64,000 bases of DNA. Origin: Aureobasidium sp. EXF-3400 (lineage: Eukaryota; Ascomycota; Dothideomycetes; Dothideales; Saccotheciaceae). Every line of letters begins with the position of its first letter. Position 1 is the stretch's first letter. Where the stretch lies: contig SWBL01000127.1 of NCBI GenBank assembly GCA_024195585.1, positions 62,001-126,000 of the forward strand, read 5' to 3'. A model generated the notes under the pieces. It saw nothing but the letters and a program-made list of their open reading frames with translations, searched no databases and was not told the DNA's origin. Shown piece by piece: positions 55,364 to 64,000 of the stretch. A program made the position numbers and the translations under genes.

Positions 55364-56143
55364 ATGATTCCACATGTCGTCCTGATTACTGGTGCCAACC
55401 GGGGGATCGGATTGTGCATAGCCCAAGCACTCATGCAAAAGAATGCTAAAGATACTATCATCGTCACAGCTCGTACACAAGCTTCAGCATCAGAGGCCGC
55501 TCAGAAGCTGAAGGGAATGGGAGCTCAAAGTGCCTTGGACTCGATGGCGCTTGATGTCACAAGCGACGAAAGCATACATGCGCTGGTTTCAGTGATACAA
55601 GAAAGATATGGAAGACTTGATGGTATAACACTATACCTAGATCGAATGTCGTGGGGCCAGGCTGACTGGGGACCCAGTTCTTATCACAATGTAGGCATCG
55701 CCGCGATCCCATCATCTGATTCCTCAGATTACCGTCAGGTATATAATGCGATCTTGGACACCAATGTTACTTCGGTCGGGCTCATGACCACGCTTCTTCT
55801 GCCTCTTCTGCTCAAGTCTCCGAATCCGAAGGTCGTCGACATCTCTTCGGGTCGCGCATCCATCGCAAAGCTCACCTCAGGCGAGCTCCCTGCGACAGTC
55901 AGTGTACCTTACAGTATTTCAAAGGTCGCTCTCAACGTCATGACTCTCGAGATGGCCAAAGCTGAACCCAGAGTAACCTTTTACCTGGCTAATCCTGGCC
56001 ATTGTAAGACTGCGTTCAACGGATACAAAGGCAAGAAGGATCCAATTCTCGGTGCCGAGGTGGCTGCAAATCTTGTTCATGGTGACTACAAGAGTGGCTT
56101 CTGGCATAATGATGGCGGAGAAATGGAGATGATGCCTTGGTAG
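55364..56143 (+). pseudogene. Short-chain dehydrogenase/reductase (carbonyl reductase type) with one-base loss in the NNAG motif
   Basis: ATG 55364 gives MIPHVVLITGANRGIGLCIA, the TGxxxGIG cofactor loop, then LDSMALDVTSDESI and ERYGRLD. A 55-nt intron follows at 55623..55677 (GTATAA donor, CTGAC branch point, CCCAG acceptor). Spliced, the next codons read V-L-I and then the NNAG motif, but one base is missing (ATCACAAT for ATCAACAAT) and its GCA is GTA, so the frame is lost. The later part in the other frame is normal: NVTSVGLMTTLLLPLLLKS, VVDISSGRASI, the catalytic Y-x3-K in VPYSISKVAL, and NPGHCKTAFNG. By chance the unspliced sequence stays open, giving 260 residues without the NNAG motif. 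Probably inactive. Confidence 0.75.
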
Positions 56144-56949
56144 ATTTGCATACCGGCATAAGTGGAAGCTGCCATTTGTAGTATGCCAATCGGCCACGAA
56201 CTAGATTCGCAGAACCATCTCAAAGGCTGGAGTTGCTTCACTACCAATTCCAGATATGTGTTGTCCAAAAGATTGTCCAGTGCTCGTCAAGCACCAGTGC
56301 GCCGAAGTGTTCTTGAGATATGTTCTGCAGCTGCCACAGCGCCAGAGTGTTATTCCAAAAAGGACACCACTGCTCTGCAGATGTGTCATCTTTGTGCTAG
56401 GTAATTGTGACCTTGACGAACGGCTTGCATAGCTGCATGAGCTCGAGTTCAGGGATCAGAACGATAGATTTCAAGTCTCGACTCACGCAAGGCATGCGAC
56501 AAGGAGTCAGTGTTTGCTGATCATGACACAAGACATTCCTGAAACTTGTTCACAACAGTCATCATGGTCGTTGTCATGCCCGACAAGGTTAAACGTGTTA
56601 TGCCGAAAACTGCCAATAGGTACAGGCCTACATCAGACAGTTTCGGCGATAGGCTCGCAGAGTATGCCAAGACGGGTCGGATCGAGACGGAGCTGACAAT
56701 AGCGTAGCCGACCGCGATGTGACCAAACCTTCCTGCGACTCCCTTTGTGAACTCAGACAGACGACCGTCGTCACCTGCCACGACTCTACAAGCCATGACT
56801 CGGAAGTACCCCATGGGGTATCCCCATCGCCGCGGAGGCAAGCGCCTCTTTCTGGAGTCATATATGATCGACCAACCCTTCCCCCATAGATCTCTGCCTT
56901 CGTCCAAACCAATCGTTAGTCTCATCCTCCAACCTACACACCTACAGAC
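56144..56949. other. Intergenic region
   Basis: No coding frame recognised; C-rich leader (ctccaacctacacacctacag) directly before the transporter start. Confidence 0.45.
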
Positions 56950-58765
56950 ATGGGTGGCTTGCATGCTGTCGAAGATCGGCCTACGCCGAAGGAGGTGTAT
57001 AATTGGCGTCTGTACACCGAGGCATTGATCATCGCAACCGGATCTCTACTGTGAGTCCCACGCGTACTCGCTCTTGCAAAAACAGAATCGCTAACATTAT
57101 AGCAGTTTTGGATATGACTCAGCATTCGTTGGCACAACCATCGCTCGTGCTAGTTTCAAAGAGGACTTTGGCATCACCAAGGCTACAGCTGCTGGTTTAT
57201 CCAGTAACATCACCTCTGCCTTCCAAGCAGGAGCTTTCTTCGGCGCTCTGTTCTGCTACTTCCGTGAGTGTCTTGCCTTGCTTGACTTCCTACTTGATCA
57301 TTGACGATTCGGGCAGTTACTGAGCGTGTGGGGCGCAAATGGGCTCTGCAAGCGAATGTCGTAGTCTTTCTTGTGGGTGCCGTTCTGATGACAGTGGCGA
57401 CTCATCAGCTTTCATTCATCTGTAAGGCATCCATAATCGTCGGCTAGACTAGGCTAATTTACGAAACCAGACGCTGGACGTGTACTCACTGGCCTTGGAT
57501 GTGGTGCCATCACTGCTACAGTGCCGAGCTATATCGCCGAGCTATCAGTCCCTTCCATTCGTGGTATTCTGACGGGGTTTTTTGAGATTGCGTATCAAGT
57601 TGGCTCCCTCATCGGCTTTTGGGTCAACTATGGTATCAACAAGAACATGAATGTCAAGTCTTCGCTGAGTTGGAGGATCCCTATGGCCATACAACTCATA
57701 CCGGCTGCAATCTTGTTAGCTGGTGGTTTCTTCTTGCACGAAAGTCCTTTGTGGCTCATGCGCAAAGGCCGCGAGGCAGAGGCCAAGGCAGCGCTCGTTC
57801 AACTTCGCCATCTACCCGTTGAGCACGAGTGTAAGTATATGCGACGTCATTCCTTCAGGCTTTTGTGCTGATTGGGTCCAGATCTTCAAGAAGATGTTCA
57901 AGACATGCAGAGCAGACTCGACGAGGAGTCAGCGATCGCAGCACGCTATGGTAGAGGCTCATTGGCTTTTATACGTGGTTGTCTCAACGAGCTTTCTCGT
58001 CCAGGCATGCGAAACCGAGTTCTCCTTGTCTTCTGCGCCTTCGCCTTGCAGAATCTCTCTGGTGCCTCTGCCATCAACTACTACTCGCCCACCTTGTTCG
58101 GTTCCCTTGGTGTCACAGACATTCCGTTGTACACGGGTATCTACGGACTCGTCAAGGCTGTTGCCTCAATCATCTACTACATCTTCTTTGTCGATATGCT
58201 TGGTCGTCGCAACCCGGTCCTTGTGTCTTCAATCGCTTGCTCACTCTGCTTGTGGTTTGTAGGAGCATACGTCAAGGTTGGGCACCCAGCGAGTGCCATT
58301 GCTGCTGGTGAACCATTATCAGCGTCCACAGCAGCTGGTGGGCGTGCCGCGATCGGCATGATAATGATTTATTCCATCTTCTGGTCCTTCGGTCTGAATG
58401 GTATTCCTTGGATCGTGTCGGCCGAGATCTTCCCTGGCTCTTTGAGAGTTCTTACAGGAACCTATGCTGCACTTTGTCAACGGCTAGTACAATTTGTCAT
58501 GACAAAGGCCTTGCCATACATTTTCAGCTCCTTTGGCTACGGTACATGGTTCTTTTTTGCAGCTTGGATGCTGATTGCAACACTTTGGACATTCTTCTTC
58601 ATGCCCGAGACCAAGGGCCTGACGATCGATCAAATGGATGCATTATTCGGATATCAAGGGCGCGGCAGAGCAGACGACATGGAAATCGGGGTAAGTAACA
58701 AGCAGGAAATAGACTTGGCAGATAAAGCTGGTGCAACTACGATTGAGTACGCGGAGAGGAGTTAG
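56950..58765 (+). CDS. MFS sugar/quinate-type transporter, 535 aa
   Basis: Five exons: 56950..57050, 57106..57263, 57317..57421, 57471..57830, 57882..58765; introns 49-55 nt, phases exact for 536 codons. Sugar-porter motifs: FGYDSAFVGTTIA in helix 1, ERVGRKWALQANVVVF, RVLTGLGCGAITATVPSYIAE, PESPLWLMRKGREAE-type (HESPLWLMRKGR), NYYSPTLFGSLGV, VDMLGRRNPVLVSS and a helix-12 end PETKGLTIDQMD. Closest in style to the fungal quinate/galacturonate-like subgroup. Plasma-membrane importer. Same strand as the Zn2Cys6 regulator 240 bases downstream and the aldolase beyond. Confidence 0.93.
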
Positions 58766-59005
58766 GAGGCAGGTTTGAACTGTATTGGATCAACGTTAAG
58801 CAGAGCGTTGTGCGCCCCGATCTTCCACTCTCGCCGGCAATTGCGTCAGTGACATGCAACTCCAGCTGTTCCCAAGTCATGTCCAGTACTTGACAACAAG
58901 TGCAACAGGCTCAACAGACTTGCTACAATAATATCTTTCCATGCGACAAGCTGCGCGCGCACAACGCAAGTCAAAAAAGGATCAGAAGGTTAAGTCAGGG
59001 TCATA

Positions 59006-61009
59006 GTGATGGCGAAGCTCGGCCGAAACCGGAGATGTGGCTCCATCTCCGCAAGCCCACAGGCTTCCCAAGGTCATTCTTCCGGCATGAACGACCAAAA
59101 TGCACAGAACAGGAGCAGCAATTCGTCACGATCGGGCAGGTCGCGGCATGGATGTCTGACGTGCAAGCGGAGGAAGGTGCGGTGTAACGAGCAACGGCCG
59201 AGGTGCTCACACTGCGAGCGACTCAATCTCCAATGCGCGTGGAAGACAAACACGACCATCGCTCTTGCTGCCGCGCAAAGGCGCCAGACGAACTCGTCAG
59301 AGACTTCGGCTTCGAGGGCGCAAGATGGCAGTAACAATACACATGCGATGATTGATGCTGGCGCTGCGACTTCACAAGCTGCTCTCAACGATTCGGCGTC
59401 GTCCATGCCGGACGTGCAAGGATCCGTCGCGACTTCAACATCGCCGGCCACTACACAACGTCCCCCTGCTGTTGACAATTTCTTCGACTATGCAGGTTTC
59501 ATGTTCGACAATCCCGAGTGGTGGCAGCAGTTTCAGCCATCCGATGCGCTTCTACAAAACACCCAGATCGATCAAACCCTCTCAGAGTTGTTCAGCTCGC
59601 CAGGTACGAACTCGCCATCTTTCATGGTAACCAACAACGTAGCCCAGACCGCAAACATCGCGACCAGTCATATCGGAGATGGACATGTGCAAGTGGCAAG
59701 AGCACAGGACAATATACAAACCATACAGAATGAAGATCAGTTCCTGCTCGATTACTTTGTGCATAGTACTGTACCTCCAATATTGGCACCCGTCGAGACG
59801 CAACAACAATGGTCATCTATGCGACGCCATCTCCTTGTCATGGCTAGAGAGTCGTCAATGGTACACTCTGCACTCTTGAGCTTCTCCGATCTGCTATTAC
59901 GTCGTCGCCGTCAACACATCCACACCACCAATGGAGGACAGAGGCACCATCAAGACTCGACGCGCGAGTTGTCTACATACACTGCAGGCACCGGGACGAG
60001 CCAGCCAAGGCGTGAGCACCTTCTAGCGACCTGTTTCTTTCTGAGCTATGTCGACATCCTCGAGGGCCGGACGGAAGCAGCGCATGGAAGCTTGAAAATC
60101 GCATACCAAATCTTCGACAAAGGTGAGAAGACAAGCTTCGGTCCTTTGGAGATACGCATTCTTTCCTGGATCAGGTTGCTGGATGGCAGGGCTGTTTCCG
60201 CAGGTGGCGAAGGCTTGTTCTTGTCTGATGATGAGGCGTCAGAGATGCTTGTACAGCCTTCGCCCGCCGGCTTGGACAGTCTGCCGGGTGATCTGGGCCC
60301 ATCAACTGATGCTGACCACAGCGCTGAGATTGAGGATGCTCTCTTCCAAGCACTTTATCAACCAGGTGCTGTCTTCTTTCAGAAGGTTCAATCATTCATG
60401 GGTCGCATTTCGAAGATTGATCCATGGCACAGAAGCAGGGGTACAGTGGCAGATGAGACGGAAGTTATGATCATCGCTGCCGAAATCACCCGGGATCTCG
60501 ACAGACTGTTTGGCAGCCGACCTCGACTGATGGACTATGCGGCCAAAGGTCAACTGACACCTCAACATCTTAGTCCCCATCTCTCCCATACCATCACTAG
60601 AGTGTTTCGAACCTATGCAAGTAACTTTTATGCAAGCAAAGTGCATCTCCATCGAGTTGCATACAAATCGCTGCCTTTGGCTATGGAGACTGTACTTGCG
60701 CTTGTCAAAATCAAAGAGCTTGCTAAGATGATGGTCGATACACCTTCAGAATCTGGAACTGAAGGTGGTGAGCCTTTGCCCGTCAACATGCTTTGGCCGC
60801 TTCTCATGCTTGGATCAGAAGAGGAGGATCCTCATGAACGAATCTGGATCAGGAATCAGATATGCAGGATGCAAGAAGTGGCTACGAACGCAGAGATGAC
60901 AGCACAAGTTTTGGATGAGGTCCAGAAGATGCAGGATTCGACAAGGACAAGAGTGGATATTCGCAGCATCATGCACAAGATCTTTGATGCGTGCTTTGCT
61001 ATTGTGTGA
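59006..61009 (+). CDS. Zn2Cys6 transcription factor, 667 aa
   Basis: Single exon; ATG 59006 gives 667 residues, while an internal ATG at 59087 gives 640 and is an equally good start since the zinc cluster begins at residue 50. Cysteines at 50, 53, 60, 67, 70 and 77 (spacing x2, x6, x6, x2, x6), HGCLTCKRRKVRCNEQRPRC. Gln/Ser/Thr-rich linker to about residue 250, then a fungal_trans_2-type helical region (LLDYFVHSTVPPILAPVET, LATCFFLSYVDILEGRT, SWIRLLDGRAVSAGGEGLFL) to the end. Sits between the transporter and the aldolase, so a pathway-specific activator is likely. Confidence 0.9.
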   Translation: MMAKLGRNRRCGSISASPQASQGHSSGMNDQNAQNRSSNSSRSGRSRHGCLTCKRRKVRCNEQRPRCSHCERLNLQCAWKTNTTIALAAAQRRQTNSSETSASRAQDGSNNTHAMIDAGAATSQAALNDSASSMPDVQGSVATSTSPATTQRPPAVDNFFDYAGFMFDNPEWWQQFQPSDALLQNTQIDQTLSELFSSPGTNSPSFMVTNNVAQTANIATSHIGDGHVQVARAQDNIQTIQNEDQFLLDYFVHSTVPPILAPVETQQQWSSMRRHLLVMARESSMVHSALLSFSDLLLRRRRQHIHTTNGGQRHHQDSTRELSTYTAGTGTSQPRREHLLATCFFLSYVDILEGRTEAAHGSLKIAYQIFDKGEKTSFGPLEIRILSWIRLLDGRAVSAGGEGLFLSDDEASEMLVQPSPAGLDSLPGDLGPSTDADHSAEIEDALFQALYQPGAVFFQKVQSFMGRISKIDPWHRSRGTVADETEVMIIAAEITRDLDRLFGSRPRLMDYAAKGQLTPQHLSPHLSHTITRVFRTYASNFYASKVHLHRVAYKSLPLAMETVLALVKIKELAKMMVDTPSESGTEGGEPLPVNMLWPLLMLGSEEEDPHERIWIRNQICRMQEVATNAEMTAQVLDEVQKMQDSTRTRVDIRSIMHKIFDACFAIV

Positions 61010-61443
61010 GCAAACCTTCACTTCCAATTGAGACACCGTTCGCAACTGCCCGTGATGGTTCCGTCTATCCTCGCGAGACCCCAGCCCTTGCATATCCGAT
61101 GTGCTCTGGCTTCGAAACACGATCGCTTTGTCGCTGTTGGCCAATTCCTCGGGTCGCGACTCGAAGCCGATCGGATATTGTCTGGGTGCAGCTGCGGGGC
61201 CCCATCGCAAGCCACATCCACACTCCACAATTCGCGAGTAACAACAACTTGGGCATGTGTCGCTGCCGAAAAAGTGGTCATCGACCCCGAGAATTGTTCC
61301 GAGGCGACAACCGATCGCGGCAGTGCCGACAGCTTCAAACACCGAGGCGTTTTGCAACAAGTATCTCTGCCAGTCCACAAGTTGTTGCTCGCTATTGATT
61401 TCTTTGCTTTCAGCAATTTAGCTTTCCACATCAGATCGCCATC
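61010..61443. other. Intergenic region
   Basis: Promoter of the aldolase gene. Overlapping antisense frames here are shadows. Confidence 0.45.
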
Positions 61444-62507
61444 ATGGTACACAGCACTACACCGAAGTCGTTCCCTCCTGGTATTCACGTACCCAGTCTA
61501 ACATGGTTCGCCAATGATGCCACTCAAGAGATCGACTGGCCGACGCAGACTGAGCACATCACATTCTTGATCTCTTCTGGGCTCCATGGCAGTATGTGTC
61601 AAGTACATCGGACCTTGCCATCCCATACTGATTGAAGTCCTGCCTAGTCGTACTTGCCGGCACCAACGGTGAGGCTGTGACCCTATCACCCAAAGAGAAG
61701 TCGGACCTAGTCAGCACAACACGAAAGCTTGCAAATGAACTTGGCCGTCCAGAAGTCACAATCACACTTGGATGTGGAGGGCAAAGCACCCGCGATGTTA
61801 TTGCAGAGACCAGACTTGCCAAAGAAGCTGGAGCTGACTTTGCGCTGGTCCTTGTGCCGAGCTACTTTCACTTCGCCATGCACGAGGACGCGGTCGTTGA
61901 GTTTTTCAAGGAGGTTAGCATTGTCAGCCTGTTGTGCCATCTTCCTCTCTGACTTCAATTTCAGGTTGCCGATGCGTCTCCCGTTCCCATTCTGATCTAC
62001 AATTTCCCTGGAGTCGTTGCCGGACTCGATGTCAACTCTGACATGCTCTCGAAGCTCGGCAGCCATCCCAATATCGTTGGTGTCAAGCTGACATGCGGCG
62101 GCATCGCCAAGGTTGCCCGAATCTGCGCCCAGTTCTCGCCCGACGAGTTTTGCGCTCTTGCAGGACAAAGTGACTGGCTTGTTCCAGCTCTCGCTGTCGG
62201 CGCTACTGGTACCATCACTGGTGTCGCAAACTTGTACCCAAAGTTCTGCATAGAGATCTACAACCTGTGGACGCAAGGCAAAACCAACGAGGCCGAGAAA
62301 GCACAACTGGAGCTTGCAAAGATGGAGTGGGGATTTGCAAAAGGCGGAATCAATGGCACCAAATGGGTCGTTGCCAAACTCAGAGGATACTCGCTGGACA
62401 GCTGTCACTGCAGACGTCCTTATCCGAGATTTGTTGATGCAAAGAAACAGGCATGGGTTCTGGATACTGTAATGCCGCTCCGAGAACATGAGCAAAACCT
62501 GGTTTGA
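61444..62507 (+). CDS. DHDPS/N-acetylneuraminate-lyase family class I aldolase, 318 aa
   Basis: Exons 61444..61591, 61648..61913 and 61965..62507; introns 56 and 51 nt, 319 codons in total. TIM-barrel aldolase: GIVLAGTNGEAVTLS (the GTTGE-type substrate loop), VTITLGCGGQSTRDVI, active-site Tyr150 in LIYNFPG, and Schiff-base Lys179 in IVGVKLTCGG. Fungal members of this size are 2-keto-3-deoxy-sugar acid or 4-hydroxy-2-oxoglutarate aldolases, not lysine biosynthesis (absent in fungi). They split a keto-deoxy acid to pyruvate and an aldehyde. Galacturonate catabolism (GaaC/Lga1) is the best-known fungal example, but gene identity is not proven here. Cytosolic. End of a same-strand run with transporter and regulator. 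Confidence 0.9.
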
Positions 62508-63136
62508 TCATATCATGACAATATAATCACAGCAATAACAAGATCGCGCCATACTGCAACCCTGAGTTCATCCCAATGAAGAAGCTGCAACGTTGTTAGT
62601 CAGCCAGAAGTGCAGTACATGTGCAAATGACAGCGAAGCTTTTTCACTGGTTGACCATCTTGGCCGTGCGGCTTATTTGGTCCTCCAGGCTGACTGCATG
62701 ATCGAACGTCTGTCAGCATCTTATGCCTTCCAGATTCGTACCAGCCTTGACAACATTTCTCCTTGACTATCGGCGGAGGAATTTGTGTGCGATGAACACA
62801 GCATCCACTACCTCTGTGATCTCAGCATGGTCGCAATAAGTCTTGCGACACTGGAGCATAGCTATCCATTAGATTACGAGCCGCTGGGTTCAAAATCGCG
62901 ACTTGTAAGCCAGGCCTGGAAGTTGTCTACTTCAACTTTTGCAAGGATGTACCCTGCCCTCAGCTGCCCATACTGACGCCTCAGCTTAGTGCGGAGAAGC
63001 TGATGTTCTGAAGATTTGACCTTCGCAATCTCACTGCTCGCAGGTGCTTGGAATACATAAAAATCCTCTTGCGCTACTTCTCAAACAGCTCAGTCTCCTT
63101 CTTCTGCTTCTTCCAGCAACAAAGCCGTAGTACAAC
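62508..63136. other. Intergenic region
   Basis: No gene seen; promoter of the secreted protein, with pyrimidine-rich leader (ctccttcttctgcttcttcc) just before the start. Confidence 0.45.
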
Positions 63137-63863
63137 ATGAGATTCTTGCAACATATCCTGCGCATCACTAGCTTGATCACACCATTTGTCGCAGCAGACA
63201 GTTCAAATAACCAATCATGTCTGAATAGCGCGGAAGCTCGTCGTATCATCAACACCTGGCTGCCTCTGAATGTTCAACCACCATCAGCATGGCTCAATAA
63301 TCCATACTACAATAACACCGCCATGAAGCTTCTTGCGCCCGAGTTTCAACTGTACTCAGACTCTGACAACTACGTCGGGTCGCCACCACCAGATAATCCA
63401 GTAAGGTCCAACGTGCATGCGACTCACCACACACTGATAGGGTCTCTTCAGCCTCCAGGGACAGTGACCGCTGCGTCCCGTGTCGATTGGATCGATCAAC
63501 AAGTCGAGAACGAAAGCAACCCTGACATCTTCAATATAACAGTTACTGTCCTCAATCTCGTGCATGATTGCAACCAAATTGCCGCACGATGGCGATACGA
63601 AGGTTACTACGAGTGGGCTGGGCCGGAAGACGGGCTGTATGGTATCCATTTTCCTCAGATCTGGTGCCTCACTGATGTTCTTTGCCTCTAGCTCAGATGT
63701 GGCAGGCGATGTTATCGGTACAACCGGCTTTGACTACCTGATTGTGGCTGGTCCTCTATCCCAGATTGTGACAGTTTATCGAGAGTTCAACGATCTGGAG
63801 TTTTCTTACGAAATGGGACAGAAGATCTGCTTTCAAAGAAACAACCAAACTGTCAAGTCTTGA
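63137..63863 (+). CDS. Secreted NTF2/SnoaL-like protein, 223 aa
   Basis: Exons 63137..63636 and 63692..63863; intron 55 nt (GTATGG...CTAG), 224 codons. Signal peptide 1-20 (HILRITSLITPFVAA). After it CLNSAEARRIINTWLPL starts an alpha+beta fold seen in fungal SnoaL-like secreted proteins: AMKLLAPEFQLYSDSDNYV, DWIDQQVENESNPDIFNI, a beta-strand-rich end with GTTGFDYLIVAGPLSQIV and ICFQRNN. Several N-glycosylation sequons. No catalytic assignment. Extracellular; function unknown. Intact. Confidence 0.7.
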
Positions 63864-64000
63864 GAGTATTGGACTATCATACTATGGATAGCTTCTTAGA
63901 CACATTGCACTTGTATAATGATAGGCACATTTAATCCTTCCGGCTAAGAAGTGATAGACTAACTTGGTGACGTTTTCTAATCGATTCAATGAACTAGATC

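Noticed and set aside
56521..56964. 147-codon minus-strand frame before the quinate-type transporter
   Set aside because: Overlaps the transporter start and leader; no family features.
1..64000. tRNA, rRNA or CRISPR loci
   Set aside because: No cloverleaf with A/B boxes, rRNA core or spaced direct repeats was noticed; a tRNAscan-type run would be decisive for tRNAs.

Overview
The window is nuclear DNA from a filamentous ascomycete (Pezizomycotina; class not resolvable by eye). The evidence is short 46-65 nt GT-AG introns, often with CTAAC or CTGAC branch points, single genes with their own promoters on both strands, and typical fungal families: hybrid histidine kinase, Zn2Cys6 regulators, MFS carriers, PQ-loop and DUF3632 proteins, GH43 and GH67 enzymes. 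Exon boundaries below were chosen by hand so that phases sum exactly; none is supported by transcripts.

Layout. 1-3.3 kb: 3' end of a hybrid histidine kinase and a PPxY-motif protein. 3.4-5.2 kb: an accessory pocket with a truncated drug-transporter tail, an AT-rich RIP-like block, a small secreted 8-cysteine protein, a 9-bp tandem array and a PIF/Harbinger-like MITE inserted in that array. 5.3-16.5 kb: DUF3632 protein, frameshifted alcohol dehydrogenase, small mitochondrial-type protein, PQ-loop protein, relic of an FMN-dependent hydroxyacid dehydrogenase, amino-acid permease and a 109-aa protein. 17-28 kb: a TM/coiled-coil gene with a frame break, an aldo-keto reductase relic, a sugar carrier with a frame break and a 1196-aa secreted repeat protein. 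28-43 kb: relics of an AMP-forming ligase, a Dal5-type carrier, a small protein and an S15 peptidase, interleaved with an intact second DUF3632 gene, a malate/sulfite-type transporter and a Zn2Cys6 regulator. 43-49 kb: a GH43 and GH67 xylan-degrading pair, each with a GGCTAAA box at nearly the same distance from its start, then an SREBP-type bHLH factor. 50-56 kb: a head-to-head scar joining two 5'-truncated genes (MFS carrier and 2-hydroxyacid dehydrogenase), a decayed membrane/secretory gene, an intact membrane protein and an SDR with a broken NNAG motif. 57-62.5 kb: same-strand sugar transporter, Zn2Cys6 regulator and DHDPS-family aldolase, a plausible small catabolic cluster. The window ends with a secreted NTF2-like protein.

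The striking global property is decay: about a dozen loci keep recognisable family sequence but carry frameshifts, stops, internal deletions or truncations, side by side with intact multi-exon genes. Several stops look like C-to-T or G-to-A changes (Trp to TAG/TGA, Gln to TAA), as expected of RIP-like or deamination-driven decay. No tRNA, rRNA or CRISPR was recognised.
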